DNA of 25,711 nt from a virus (IMGVR_UViG_3300010367_000074:1-25711), one strand, 5' to 3'. Shown: positions 15,455-23,495, counted from the first letter of the stretch. The notes: generated from the letters alone by a model not told the origin. Numbers and translations: made by a program.

Positions 15455-17500
15455 TTAAAAACCTTGTGGTTGTTGCTGAGCCTTAATCTTAGCATTTAAC
15501 TCTGTCTCTAAAAGTTTACGCACATGGTTTAATTGCATTTCAATATCTTTACGTCGTTGCTCTTGCATCATAGCTTCACTTTTTAACTCATGGTCACGAT
15601 TCATAAGCCCCATTTTTTGCATAGATTGTGCCGTTTCATCTTGTCCTATCGCTGCTGCTTGCTGTGCTTTTGCCTGATTGAGTATTATTTCTGAATCAGT
15701 TTTAGCAATATCTCTTTCCTTACCTAAGACTTCAAATTGTGCAAGTAAACTCTTAATCTGTTTTATCTGGTCAGCTTCTGGACTTGGTTTTAACATTGAC
15801 TTCCATTTTTGAATCAACGCATCAGGTAATGGCGAGTAATCTAATATATCTGGTGGGATGGGTAATCCAGCTTGTAACACTAGCGGTAATATTTCTTTTA
15901 ATATTAAGAATGTACGTTCTTTCATATTTGGTGAAGTTGGCGCATCTTCGACAAAAATATCGTATTTAAAAGCGACAGCATCTTTAATTAACGGCACATA
16001 TTTTGCGCCTTCATCACCTAGTATTCGGATTAGACGACCATCTGCGATATATTCTTTTATGAAATATGCAAGTACATGCCCTTGGCTCTTTCGATAATAA
16101 CGTAACGAATCTAGAAACGTGGCAATAATCGTCATGCCCGCTTGTTTTCTAATATCTTCTAAACCAATAGGTTGATCACGATTTGCCATACCCATTAATT
16201 CAAGGTTTACACCTGTTACATCATTAATAGATTGCAAGGCATATTGAAGTAATCTATCTAGTCCTTCAGGAAAACGGGGCGCCTCTTTAGGTTGAATCTT
16301 ACCTTGAGAAAGTGCGCCATCCCTAACAATTGAAATACTGCCAGGCTTTGCAAATTCTGCCTCAAATTTACCCGGATTACTTATAGCGCCCTGCTCAGCA
16401 ATTAAACCGTTCTTTGCGCCTGAGTTTAGAATATGTTGGATTTGTGAAAGCCATTTATTTGCCCACATTTGCGGATCACGCATAACACGAACTAAAGCAA
16501 ACCAATGGTTTTTATTTTTATCTCTTAAGCCTGTTAAAGCATGAAAAGTAAAATGCTTACAACCAAGCTCACTATGATCAATAGTTTTATTTCCAAGTAC
16601 AAAACACCTTTTATAAATCCTTTCTTGATATCTGGCATAGGGTAAATTTTGGCTTTGAATAAAAGGTTCTAAACGCTCGAATTTATCTTTAGGTAATACA
16701 ATTGTTTGACCTGTTACATCCTGCACTTTATATAAAGTTTGCCTTTCCCAGTATTGATAATGTACGAGGCTGTAATGATTCTCTTTTGAAAGTTTGTCAC
16801 TATCATCTCCCTCATATCTTCCTTCATTAAAATCGCTTAATGGCTCACCTTCTGCATCCTTCCAAAAACTACTTATACGCGCATCTTCAGGATTAAAACC
16901 TAATCCGATTAATTCTTTTTTACTAACCTCTTTTACATGTGCAACCCATCTTGCATCTTCAAAGTTTCTCTTTTTTGCATCAGGGTCAACCAGCATTTCT
17001 AAGGGATCTATACGATCAACAATGATTTTACCTTCACTATCTATCTCATAATCCATGCGTGTTTCAGTCCAACCAACACCGCATATACCACAGTCTAGAT
17101 AAGCCTCTGATTCTTCATCCTCAGCATTACAGCTTTCTCGCGCCCATTTAGCCGCGTTATTCATAGCATCTGAATAAGCGGAATCTTCAATACCTATGGG
17201 TGAGAATTTGGTTTCTTGTCTGTTTTGTCTTTCAATACCTGTAAACGCATTTAAAATACGTAACGTTCTATTAAATGTAACTGCTGGTCGATTTTGTTCA
17301 CTTAAAATTCTTACATCTTCTTCGTCCCATTGTTTGCCCGCGTAAAAATCATAATCTTTTCGCGCGTCGGCGCGCCATGATGACCAGTGCCTTCTACCCT
17401 TGCGAAGATTTTCGATTATTTCTTTTTCTAATTCTTCATCTTCATGCTGCCCAGGTAGAGTAGCTTCGTTGTCTTCCTGTTCCGTAATCTCTTCTGTCAT
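15455..17500 (-). CDS. Portal protein (P22-like)
   Basis: This is a 681-residue protein, near the length of P22 gp1 (725). Family marks: KDYDFYAGKQWDEEDV near residues 48-63, RPAVTFNRTLRILNAFTG (71-88 region), ECNAEDEESEAYLDCGICGVGW region, RIDPLEMLVDPDAKKRNFEDA, RYYRKSQGHVLAYFI, and a long Gln/Lys-rich C-terminal helical tail like the P22 barrel. Twelve copies would form the DNA entry/exit ring at one capsid vertex. It follows the large terminase gene, and its first 59 nt overlap that gene in another frame. The start at 17500 has only a weak purine-rich site (GAAGA), so translation may depend on reinitiation. Confidence 0.85.
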   Translation of the reverse strand: MTEEITEQEDNEATLPGQHEDEELEKEIIENLRKGRRHWSSWRADARKDYDFYAGKQWDEEDVRILSEQNRPAVTFNRTLRILNAFTGIERQNRQETKFSPIGIEDSAYSDAMNNAAKWARESCNAEDEESEAYLDCGICGVGWTETRMDYEIDSEGKIIVDRIDPLEMLVDPDAKKRNFEDARWVAHVKEVSKKELIGLGFNPEDARISSFWKDAEGEPLSDFNEGRYEGDDSDKLSKENHYSLVHYQYWERQTLYKVQDVTGQTIVLPKDKFERLEPFIQSQNLPYARYQERIYKRCFVLGNKTIDHSELGCKHFTFHALTGLRDKNKNHWFALVRVMRDPQMWANKWLSQIQHILNSGAKNGLIAEQGAISNPGKFEAEFAKPGSISIVRDGALSQGKIQPKEAPRFPEGLDRLLQYALQSINDVTGVNLELMGMANRDQPIGLEDIRKQAGMTIIATFLDSLRYYRKSQGHVLAYFIKEYIADGRLIRILGDEGAKYVPLIKDAVAFKYDIFVEDAPTSPNMKERTFLILKEILPLVLQAGLPIPPDILDYSPLPDALIQKWKSMLKPSPEADQIKQIKSLLAQFEVLGKERDIAKTDSEIILNQAKAQQAAAIGQDETAQSMQKMGLMNRDHELKSEAMMQEQRRKDIEMQLNHVRKLLETELNAKIKAQQQPQGF

Positions 17501-18983
17501 CGTCTTCTATCATTGGGAAATTAGTTAATAAATCTGGTTCAAGTATGCGTGCTATGCAATCAAACATGTCATCATGTACTGGTACTGGAAATGCGAGATA
17601 TTCTTCATTAATAAAGATATCGATTAAATCTTGAACCTTGCCTTCATAATTGTTTTTAAAAATACTGTCAGGCAAATAAAACCGCCCTTCAGAAAATATG
17701 GGTATTAGACGTTTAATACGGTCAATTTTTGCAACATTGCCGCCAAGTTCAACAATATTGAAATGATAATTTTCCTGATGTTGTCTTTCTTTGATGTACT
17801 CAATATCTGCTTGCATACCGTATTTTTCATAACCAACTCGAAGCGGTCGCCATTTACGGTGAAGTCGAAATATTAAATCTGCACGTTCTTTTAAATTTAG
17901 GCGATCACGGACAGCATCAAGCAAATAGTAATTGCGATCAGCACCAAGCCCCACCACAACCATAGCGGTGTAATCACTAGTTTTTTTCTTTTCACTTGCA
18001 GGGTCTACCAAAATATAGCGATTCATGCTTTCGCCATCAGAGCCCTTATGAAACTTAAGCCAATCTTTATTAAAGCTTTGTTTTGCATCAGCAATAGGAT
18101 TTAAAAGCATCTGACAGGAAAATGTATAAGGACCTTGCTTTAGTAAGCGCTCCGCTAAAAATTCTTTTGATCTAAAGACAGGCGCGCCATCAAGTTGACC
18201 ATTTTCTAAGGCTGGATGTTCACGAGGCGTGATACCCCGAGACATTATAGTTTTATACGCGTCATTAAAATGATATCGCGTGCCTATGTAACGCTCTTTT
18301 CCACCTTCAGTACCAAGGTTTGTCGATAATTCCCATGAGGTGAGAGTCTTTAACATCATCTCAGGTGTTGTGATTGATTTTTCAGTTACAACATCATCAT
18401 AAATTAATACATAAAAATGCTTTCCCGTTGGTTGACTATCAACCAATCCCCAAGCTTCGACCGTACTTTCTTTTGGGTTATTTTTTCGGATTAAAATTAA
18501 TCCGTCATCTTCTGACCATTTCGGTGCTTCTTTATGACAATTTTGCCAGATAATATCGGGAAAAATATTACGTAAAAGTTCGTTACTTTCAAACTCACGT
18601 TTTATTTGACGCAAAAATCCTTTTGCATTTGGGCGAGTATGACTAAATATTCCGAAAGTTGGTTCAAACCCTCCCCATTTCGGTAAAGGGTTATCACCAT
18701 GACTTGCTAATATATCCTGAATAGTTTTGGCATACGTAATAATTGTGCTTTTGTAATGTTCCCGCGCCCATAAATCTAAATACCCATCAGGTGCATTTTG
18801 AACTTCTTTACATCTTGCTAATATCCAAGGATGCAATACATCCGCTCGATTAAATCCGTACCACAAAAGAAAAAATAAATCAGTCCTAAGTAAATATCTT
18901 ATTGTTTCTATTTTTCCATTACCTAGCTTTTCAATGCCTGCAAGTAAAATTTTATATTCTTGAATCGTCTCAGGCTGAATCAT
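17442..18983 (-). CDS. Terminase large subunit
   Basis: This is a 513-residue packaging motor. The ATPase domain shows a Walker-A-like AREHYKST at about 73-80, a variant P-loop used by a large group of phage terminases, and a Walker B strand FYVLIYDD at about 190-197. The C-terminal RNase H-like nuclease shows YILVDPASEKKKTSDYTA (first Asp about 327), RVGYEKYG and VHDDMFDCIAR (about 469-478), supplying the acidic metal ligands. It cuts concatemeric DNA and pumps it through the portal. The ATG at 18983 is preceded by a TTG codon in frame and by AGGCGA. The 3' end overlaps the portal start by 59 nt. Confidence 0.9.
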   Translation of the reverse strand: MIQPETIQEYKILLAGIEKLGNGKIETIRYLLRTDLFFLLWYGFNRADVLHPWILARCKEVQNAPDGYLDLWAREHYKSTIITYAKTIQDILASHGDNPLPKWGGFEPTFGIFSHTRPNAKGFLRQIKREFESNELLRNIFPDIIWQNCHKEAPKWSEDDGLILIRKNNPKESTVEAWGLVDSQPTGKHFYVLIYDDVVTEKSITTPEMMLKTLTSWELSTNLGTEGGKERYIGTRYHFNDAYKTIMSRGITPREHPALENGQLDGAPVFRSKEFLAERLLKQGPYTFSCQMLLNPIADAKQSFNKDWLKFHKGSDGESMNRYILVDPASEKKKTSDYTAMVVVGLGADRNYYLLDAVRDRLNLKERADLIFRLHRKWRPLRVGYEKYGMQADIEYIKERQHQENYHFNIVELGGNVAKIDRIKRLIPIFSEGRFYLPDSIFKNNYEGKVQDLIDIFINEEYLAFPVPVHDDMFDCIARILEPDLLTNFPMIEDDDRRDYGTGRQRSYSTWAA

Positions 18984-18987
18984 CAAT

Positions 18988-19176
18988 CTATTCGCCTATA
19001 AACTTTAAATTTTTCTTTTTAGCCATAAAGTAATTTAAGGTTTGAAGTTTGATTCCGTTTATGTAAGAAGGGTTAAAAACATTTTGTTTTGATATTTTTT
19101 TATATTCATAAAGTAATTGAGAAAATTGCATATCTTTATAATATTTCTCGATCATCTCCCTCATCTTCTCTTCCAT
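18988..19176 (-). CDS. Small ORF between terminase subunits, function unknown
   Basis: This encodes up to 62 residues, basic and helical, with many Lys and Tyr (QLLYEYKKISKQ, NYFMAKKKNLKF). It overlaps the small terminase gene by 41 nt if started at 19176 (AGGA about 10 nt upstream). Other in-frame ATGs at 19164, 19155 and 19131 are possible, the last lying just after the small terminase stop. It ends 4 nt before the large terminase ATG, so it fills the gap neatly, and translation would help couple the two subunits. No family is recognised. Confidence 0.45.
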   Translation of the reverse strand: MEEKMREMIEKYYKDMQFSQLLYEYKKISKQNVFNPSYINGIKLQTLNYFMAKKKNLKFIGE

Positions 19177-19699
19177 TATCTTTTTTTCCTAGAATTTGGC
19201 TTATTTGATCATTAATAATTTGTACTGAAATCGGTATTTCTGCTAATGGCTTTTCATCTTTACCCATTAGCTGAGTTTGTATTTTATCACCGTAAATCTT
19301 TGGCACTAATTTACTTGCTAGCCATTTTCGAGTATCAACACGTAATCTAGAACGTTGTATAACATCATTATTTGTTTTAACGTTTCCATTCGAATCAATG
19401 TATGTATCATTTAATCCATAATCTGCAATATCGAGAATTTCATCAATAAGTAATTCCGCTTGTAATTCTCTGGCTCGCGTGTAATTGTCGCCAAAATCTT
19501 TATATTTAATCACCCATTCATGAATAGCTTGTCGACCGGGAAAATCTGGATTTTCTTTACAAATATGTGTTAAACCTTTATTGCTATTAGCAATTGCTTC
19601 ACAAATTTTAATACCTATTTCTTTGGTATAGGTAGTAGGTCTTCCTTGCTTTTTTGCAGATTTAACCTTGATATTTTTTATTGATTCTCTGTGTGCCAT
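19136..19699 (-). CDS. Terminase small subunit (Sf6-like)
   Basis: This 187-residue protein has the pattern of Sf6-type small terminases: GRPTTYTKEIGIKICEAI, then a helix-turn-helix with LTHICKENPDFPGRQAIHEW, KYKDFGDNYTRARELQAELL, DEILDIADYG, and LRVDTRKWLASKLVPKIYGDK. It would form an oligomeric ring that recognises the packaging site and stimulates the large subunit. I start it at 19699 because AAGG lies 6 nt upstream; the ATG at 19714 has no such site. It follows the holin and precedes the large subunit, with one small ORF between. Confidence 0.85.
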   Translation of the reverse strand: MAHRESIKNIKVKSAKKQGRPTTYTKEIGIKICEAIANSNKGLTHICKENPDFPGRQAIHEWVIKYKDFGDNYTRARELQAELLIDEILDIADYGLNDTYIDSNGNVKTNNDVIQRSRLRVDTRKWLASKLVPKIYGDKIQTQLMGKDEKPLAEIPISVQIINDQISQILGKKDNGREDEGDDREIL

Positions 19700-19732
19700 A
19701 AAAGCCTTAACCATAATTCAATAAATAAAATT

Positions 19733-20359
19733 TCATTTTGTATTTTCGATATAATTTTCAATAAGCCTGTCTTTATTTTGTGAGCTTTTACTGCTGCTAT
19801 AGTAAAAATTGTTATAGCCTTTAAGTTCATTTAAAGCGGCTCCTAAAATTAGCGTAAGAATTGGTACTTCTTCTCCGGATATTGTTTTTGTAATAAGTCC
19901 GTAAATACACATCGAAATTAAAAAGGCTGTAAATAAAACAAGTGATAATTTAATTCCCTCATCAACCCACTTTTGTTTAGGTGTTTTACCTTCAGCATTC
20001 ATTTTTCTAGCATCTGCTAAATCTGAATTTGCAAGCTGTTCCATTTTTTGGATATGTAAATTTGCTTGATCAATTCTTTGGCTTGCAAGTTCAAAAAGCT
20101 TTACTTCATTTTCGATTTGAAATTGTTTTAATTTTAAGGCAGCTTCTGGGTCTGCATTTATTTTTTTAATAACATCATCAGGATTAGACGCATCAGCGTT
20201 AAATAAGCCCGCCACACCATTAATTAATGATCCAATACCTCCAATGACAGCCCCAGGTGCTCCGCCTGCTACAAGCCCTGTTCCTGCGCCGCTTAATACA
20301 GAACCAAGTAATGATGCACCTTTACTTTTTACTGTATTGGCAAGATCTGAAAAATTCAT
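19733..20359 (-). CDS. Holin, 3-TM type (GTA-holin-like)
   Basis: This is a 208-residue protein with a Gly/Ala-rich hydrophobic N-terminal segment (about 16-53), a charged central helix containing DPEAALKLKQFQIE (70-83) and DLADARKM (113-120), and two hydrophobic segments at about 137-157 and 165-178. This order is that of the three-TM holin family described for gene-transfer agents and many phages. It would form the inner-membrane lesion that lets the endolysin out. The ATG overlaps the endolysin stop (ATGA), so the lysis pair is translationally coupled. The polar C-terminal tail is Ser/Asn/Lys-rich. Confidence 0.7.
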   Translation of the reverse strand: MNFSDLANTVKSKGASLLGSVLSGAGTGLVAGGAPGAVIGGIGSLINGVAGLFNADASNPDDVIKKINADPEAALKLKQFQIENEVKLFELASQRIDQANLHIQKMEQLANSDLADARKMNAEGKTPKQKWVDEGIKLSLVLFTAFLISMCIYGLITKTISGEEVPILTLILGAALNELKGYNNFYYSSSKSSQNKDRLIENYIENTK

Positions 20360-20793
20360 GTTATGAGCTCAAAATGTGGGAAATCTAAAAATGCATGATC
20401 TTTAATTTCTGTATCACCATCCCAATCACAACCCCATCTAAGATCATGTGAAATTTTATTCTCAATTTTTAATTGTTTAGCGCATTGCATAACAATGCCT
20501 GCAAAATATGACATGCGATATTTATAAATTTCTGATTCACGTTGTGTATTTGGATTAAGATCAATTGGGTAAGGATAAACATCTACTGCCATTGAAGGAG
20601 ATTTATTATGATTTCCATGTGGAAACTTTAATTTGCTTTTACCATTTGCATAAGCTTTATTTTGTGCAATCTCATCACGATAACCTTCAGAAATTGTACA
20701 ATCAAAATACTTAATTATTTCGTTAAAAATTGTTTGTAAATCCATATGACAGGTTTTAAGTTTTTCTAGAGATGATTTAGAAAAAGTTGCCAT
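20356..20793 (-). CDS. Endolysin, M15-family peptidase (L-alanyl-D-glutamate type)
   Basis: This encodes a 145-residue protein beginning SKSSLEKLKTCHMDLQTIF after MATF, then TISEGYRDEIAQNKAYANGK (33-52), HGNHNKSPSMAVDVYPYP (59-76), RWGCDWDGD (119-127) and DFPHFEL (137-143). The likely zinc ligands are H62, D71 and H140, as in T5-type endopeptidases; it would cut peptidoglycan cross-bridging peptides. No signal peptide is seen, so release depends on the holin downstream. The start at 20793 has AAAGGA upstream; an ATG 6 codons earlier falls in the terminator's T-tract. It is the first gene of the late operon. Confidence 0.85.
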   Translation of the reverse strand: MATFSKSSLEKLKTCHMDLQTIFNEIIKYFDCTISEGYRDEIAQNKAYANGKSKLKFPHGNHNKSPSMAVDVYPYPIDLNPNTQRESEIYKYRMSYFAGIVMQCAKQLKIENKISHDLRWGCDWDGDTEIKDHAFLDFPHFELIT

Positions 20794-20809
20794 TTTATTT
20801 CCTTTAGGC

Positions 20810-20840
20810 AAAAAAAAACCTACTTCGCCGAGTAGGTTTT
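20810..20840 (-). terminator. Late leader terminator (tR'-like)
   Basis: On the minus strand a perfect 10-bp stem (AAAACCTACT with AGTAGGTTTT) closes the loop CGGCGA and runs into nine consecutive T residues. It lies about 60 nt downstream of the predicted late start point and 17 nt upstream of the endolysin ATG, so every late transcript meets it. Confidence 0.85.
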
Positions 20841-20906
20841 GACATTTAACTATACTATTGCCTTTGTATTAATTCGCTTTAAATACAATACGTCTATATT
20901 AATTAA

Positions 20907-20934
20907 ATTGTATAGTTTTACTTCCGCATGTCAA
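20907..20934 (-). promoter_or_regulatory. Late promoter (PR'-like)
   Basis: On the minus strand a perfect -35 TTGACA (20929-20934) is separated by 16 nt from the -10 TACAAT (20907-20912, one mismatch). Transcription would begin near 20900 and read the terminator, then the lysis, packaging and virion genes. It sits directly downstream of the Q-type gene, as in lambdoid phages. Confidence 0.75.
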
Positions 20935-20942
20935 CAATTATT

Positions 20943-21383
20943 TTAATAATAATCTTTTTCTGAAAGCCAACCTTTTGCCCTTCCCTCTAACCATATTTTT
21001 GCATTACGAAGTCTTTCATAAAATGTGCGTATAGAAATATTTAAATTTTTTGCTAAGCTTTCTGCAATAAAAGTTTGTGTGTAATATTTTATTAATACTT
21101 CTGCCTCTTTTGGTCGCTCACGTCTAAGTTCACTTATCCATTTATCCATTTGAATAACCCACGGATTATCAGAGCCTGATTGAAAATAAGTTTCTTTTGC
21201 ATAATATCCGCCATTAGCAATCATACTACCCAATACACATCTAGGACTGCTTGCAGGAAACCCACCGCGTGACCAAATCGACCAATCATCTAACATATTT
21301 TCTACAATTGAAGCTAAATAAGATTTTTTTTCTTTTATTTTATCGACAACAAAATTTGTTAACGAAAATTGTTTTTCTTTCAT
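20943..21383 (-). CDS. Q: Antitermination protein Q (phage 82-type family)
   Basis: This is a 146-residue protein with the marks of the Phage_antitermQ family: DDWSIWSRGG (32-41), SSPRCVLGSM (45-54), PWVIQMDKWISELRRERPKEAEVLIKYY in pieces at about 74-101, and a helix-turn-helix region with IAESLAKNLNISIRTFYERL (106-125) and NAKIWLEG (127-134). Q loads on RNA polymerase at the late promoter and lets it ignore terminators. The context agrees: the gene ends 9 nt before a near-perfect promoter that is followed by an intrinsic terminator. Its ATG overlaps the helicase-loader stop (ATGA). Confidence 0.8.
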   Translation of the reverse strand: MKEKQFSLTNFVVDKIKEKKSYLASIVENMLDDWSIWSRGGFPASSPRCVLGSMIANGGYYAKETYFQSGSDNPWVIQMDKWISELRRERPKEAEVLIKYYTQTFIAESLAKNLNISIRTFYERLRNAKIWLEGRAKGWLSEKDYY

Positions 21384-22102
21384 TTTTTTTCCCTTAATTC
21401 ATATTGCAATTTATCCCAATTAAATTCATATTTTTTATTAATTTTTTCTTGTATCTCGCCTAAAGTTAAATCAGATTTATATTTTGTTATTTTTTTTTGC
21501 ATATCTAAATTTTCTTGAAGTCTTACAAAATGTGGGCTTCTCACTAAATGCAAAGCACAATCTATTTTTTCCCAGGTTGGGTAATTTTCTTTATGCTCTC
21601 GATCAATTTCTAATTTCCAACGTTTCATCCTCTCACGTTCAATATCTGTCATTGGACGTTCAAGTACTTTTATCTCACCGCTTTTAATTCTTTTACGTGC
21701 AATTTTTGCTTTTGCAATGTTTATAAATTGTGCAAATTCTTCAAAATTAGGGGGAAATGTGCTTTTTTCATGTTTTGCAATATTGCAGGCTTCCCAAACA
21801 ATTTCGTTATCAAGTTCTGAAAATTTATCAAACGTTGCCCATTCCCATTTCGCTTGTTGAATAACTTTGTTTGCTATTTCCTGATTAGAATCATGAAATC
21901 TTCTTGCCCACGTATCAGGGTAAATATATGAAAATCTTTCAAATATAATATCTACCCATGCTGGTAATTTATTCTGAGTAGATTTCTTTGGTGGCAAATC
22001 TTTCTCGATCCCCCATCCCTTCATTGTTGCACTCTTGTTCAATCCGGCTACGTAAGATTGTAAAGATTGGGCTTGAGTTTTTTCGATTTTTTGCATAGTC
22101 AT
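21380..22102 (-). CDS. Replication protein P-like helicase loader
   Basis: This 240-residue protein contains LPAWVDIIFERFSYIYP (46-62 region), then WARRFHDSNQEI, AKWEWATFDKFSELD and AKHEKSTFPPNFEEFAQF, matching the lambda P-type family that brings host DnaB to the O-bound origin. The C-terminal half is charged and helical. The start at 22102 has GGAGG 6 nt upstream, so about 134 nt of this gene overlap the 3' end of the initiator gene in another frame; codon 27 (22024) would still overlap by 56 nt. It is coupled to Q by ATGA. Confidence 0.7.
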   Translation of the reverse strand: MTMQKIEKTQAQSLQSYVAGLNKSATMKGWGIEKDLPPKKSTQNKLPAWVDIIFERFSYIYPDTWARRFHDSNQEIANKVIQQAKWEWATFDKFSELDNEIVWEACNIAKHEKSTFPPNFEEFAQFINIAKAKIARKRIKSGEIKVLERPMTDIERERMKRWKLEIDREHKENYPTWEKIDCALHLVRSPHFVRLQENLDMQKKITKYKSDLTLGEIQEKINKKYEFNWDKLQYELREKK

Positions 22103-22886
22103 TTACTGCCTCCGTCTCAATTTCATCATTCCAGCGCTCCTGATTAAAAATTGTTACAAGATATGGGACGAAACCTGAAATCCATTTACGGTCATTTTCT
22201 TTGCTTAAATTTATGTATGAAATTATTTTTTCGGTGTGCAAATAAAGTTTTTTGCGTTTGAATTTTTCAAAAGCTAATTTTTTAGATTTTTTAATTGGAT
22301 GAATAGTCCATATTCGCTCGAATTCTTCGTAAATTTGTTTGCTATCCAAATGCGCATTAGATATTAATAATTTATTATTAATATCTAATATACCGGATAC
22401 CGGAGGTATGTTGGCTTCTTCAAATTGTTGCATGCCGGCATAGCTGCCGGCTTTATCTTCTTTTGGTGTAGTTGGGGTGTATTTTTGCTGTAATTTTATA
22501 TTTTTTACTCTGTCGGCTTTAGTGTCGGGTTTATATGCCGGAAATCTGCCGGCTTTGTTTTGAACGGATTTATCTTTAAGTGCTAAAGGACACTCAAAAA
22601 TTAATTGAAAACTTCTTGGAATTTGTTTTATTAATCCCTTTTTTTCTAGTTGAAATATTGCCCTTCTTATTTGTTGATAAGATGCGGATTTTTCTTTAAC
22701 CCCGCTTCTTGGTTCTATGAATAACTCTTCTTTTATGCTTTGCAAAGATATGCCCCGCTTAATACCAACAATGCCAGTTTTATAATCCATGTAAGGTCGT
22801 ATTGCCTCTAAATATAAACAACGTTGAAGATAATTAAGCCCTTTAAGCGCTGTTAATTCTTCATTATTAATGAGAATACCGCTCAT
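21969..22886 (-). CDS. Replication initiator, lambda O-like, with internal origin
   Basis: This is a 305-residue protein. Residues about 1-105 look like a winged helix (LNYLQRCLYLEAIRPYMDY, then SYQQIRRAIFQLEKKGLI). A Lys/Pro-rich linker follows (about 110-175). The C-terminal part has EEFERIWTIHPIKKSKKLAF and FVPYLVTIFNQERWNDE, the conserved distal segment of many phage O-type initiators. It should bind the repeats located inside its own gene (22392-22556), as lambda O does, and recruit the P-like loader encoded next. The start has GAGGG about 8 nt upstream, inside a small CCTCA/TGAGG hairpin that also covers the upstream stop codon, suggesting coupling. The last 45 codons overlap the P-like gene. 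Confidence 0.7.
   Translation of the reverse strand: MSGILINNEELTALKGLNYLQRCLYLEAIRPYMDYKTGIVGIKRGISLQSIKEELFIEPRSGVKEKSASYQQIRRAIFQLEKKGLIKQIPRSFQLIFECPLALKDKSVQNKAGRFPAYKPDTKADRVKNIKLQQKYTPTTPKEDKAGSYAGMQQFEEANIPPVSGILDINNKLLISNAHLDSKQIYEEFERIWTIHPIKKSKKLAFEKFKRKKLYLHTEKIISYINLSKENDRKWISGFVPYLVTIFNQERWNDEIETEAVNDYAKNRKNSSPIFTILRSRIEQECNNEGMGDRERFATKEIYSE
22356..22389. repeat. 34-bp AT palindrome next to the O-gene repeats (candidate unwinding element)
   Basis: Two 16-nt arms (ATTAGATATTAATAAT and its reverse complement) flank a central TT. The element is almost pure A+T and lies 3 bp from the first GC-rich repeat, a combination typical of a replication origin. Confidence 0.6.
22392..22556. 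repeat. Iteron-like GCCGG array inside the initiator gene (candidate phage origin)
   Basis: In AT-rich DNA there are GCCGG or GTCGG cores at 22434, 22446, 22512, 22524, 22537 and 22548, with ACCGG at 22392 and 22399. Steps inside clusters are 12, 12, 13 and 11 bp, about one helical turn. TGCCGGCTTT occurs twice exactly (22445-22454, 22547-22556) and TGTCGGCTTT once (22511-22520). Lambda also carries its O-binding iterons inside gene O. Confidence 0.6.
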
Positions 22887-22894
22887 TTAATCCC

Positions 22895-23404
22895 TCAATT
22901 TGAGGAAGTTATTTTTCCTCTAGTATTTTTTTTTAAATCATTTACATCTCGAGTTAAAGTACGTAGATCTGTTCCGAAAGTACGTAATAAATCCATGACA
23001 TCACTAATTTGAGTTTGCGATGCGCCGTATATCTCTTTTTTTAAAGTTTCTTCAATTAACACATGACCTTCTTTCGGAGTTTTATTAATCAAATCTTTGA
23101 TTACTTTTAATAAAAATTTTTGCGATTGCTCAGGTTTTAAGGTTTCCTTAAGCTTATCAAATGTATCATTGAGCGAATTTTCACCCTCGCCGCATAAAAT
23201 ACATAGGAGATCACGCATATCAACGCCAAGTTTTACGGTGTCATGGTTTTTATCCAATGAGGCTTGCAAATACTTTTTGTTTCTTTCGAGATCAAGTGTG
23301 CCTGCGGCTAATGCTGCGAGTTCTTTTAAACTCATACCACTTTTTTTTATATCTTTTTTAGCAGCAATACATGCAGGAGTTACATGTAAGATCACATTTT
23401 TCAT
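22895..23404 (-). CDS. First early-operon protein, function unknown
   Basis: This encodes a 169-residue soluble protein, Lys/Leu-rich and predominantly helical. It starts MKNVILHVTPACIAAKKDIK and later has MSLKELAALAAGTLDLER and MRDLLCILCGEGENS; the C-terminus (DLLRTFGTDLRTLTRDVNDLKK) looks like a coiled coil. I recognise no family and no clear helix-turn-helix. It takes the place of Cro/CII in lambdoid phages: first gene of the operon divergent from CI, before O, P and Q. A regulator is therefore possible but unproven. The Shine-Dalgarno site is poor. Confidence 0.5.
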   Translation of the reverse strand: MKNVILHVTPACIAAKKDIKKSGMSLKELAALAAGTLDLERNKKYLQASLDKNHDTVKLGVDMRDLLCILCGEGENSLNDTFDKLKETLKPEQSQKFLLKVIKDLINKTPKEGHVLIEETLKKEIYGASQTQISDVMDLLRTFGTDLRTLTRDVNDLKKNTRGKITSSN

Positions 23405-23456
23405 AAAAAGTCCATGTTAAAAATACCATTGAATTTTACATAGACCGCTGACAGCA

Positions 23457-23485
23457 TTTTTATACTTAAAACACTAAACGGTCAA
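23457..23485 (-). promoter_or_regulatory. Early operon promoter (PR-like)
   Basis: On the minus strand TTGACC (23480-23485) is 17 nt from TAAAAA (23457-23462) or 15 nt from TATAAA (23459-23464). It would start transcription near 23450, about 46 nt before the first early gene, and overlaps one AACACTAAA repeat. Confidence 0.5.
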
Positions 23486-23495
23486 GTTTTATAAC
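23466..23495 (+). promoter_or_regulatory. Possible repressor promoter (PRM-like)
   Basis: On the plus strand TTAAAA (23466-23471) is 18 nt from TATAAC (23490-23495). It is weak by consensus and overlaps the early promoter, as expected for a repressor promoter that competes or is activated. Confidence 0.35.
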
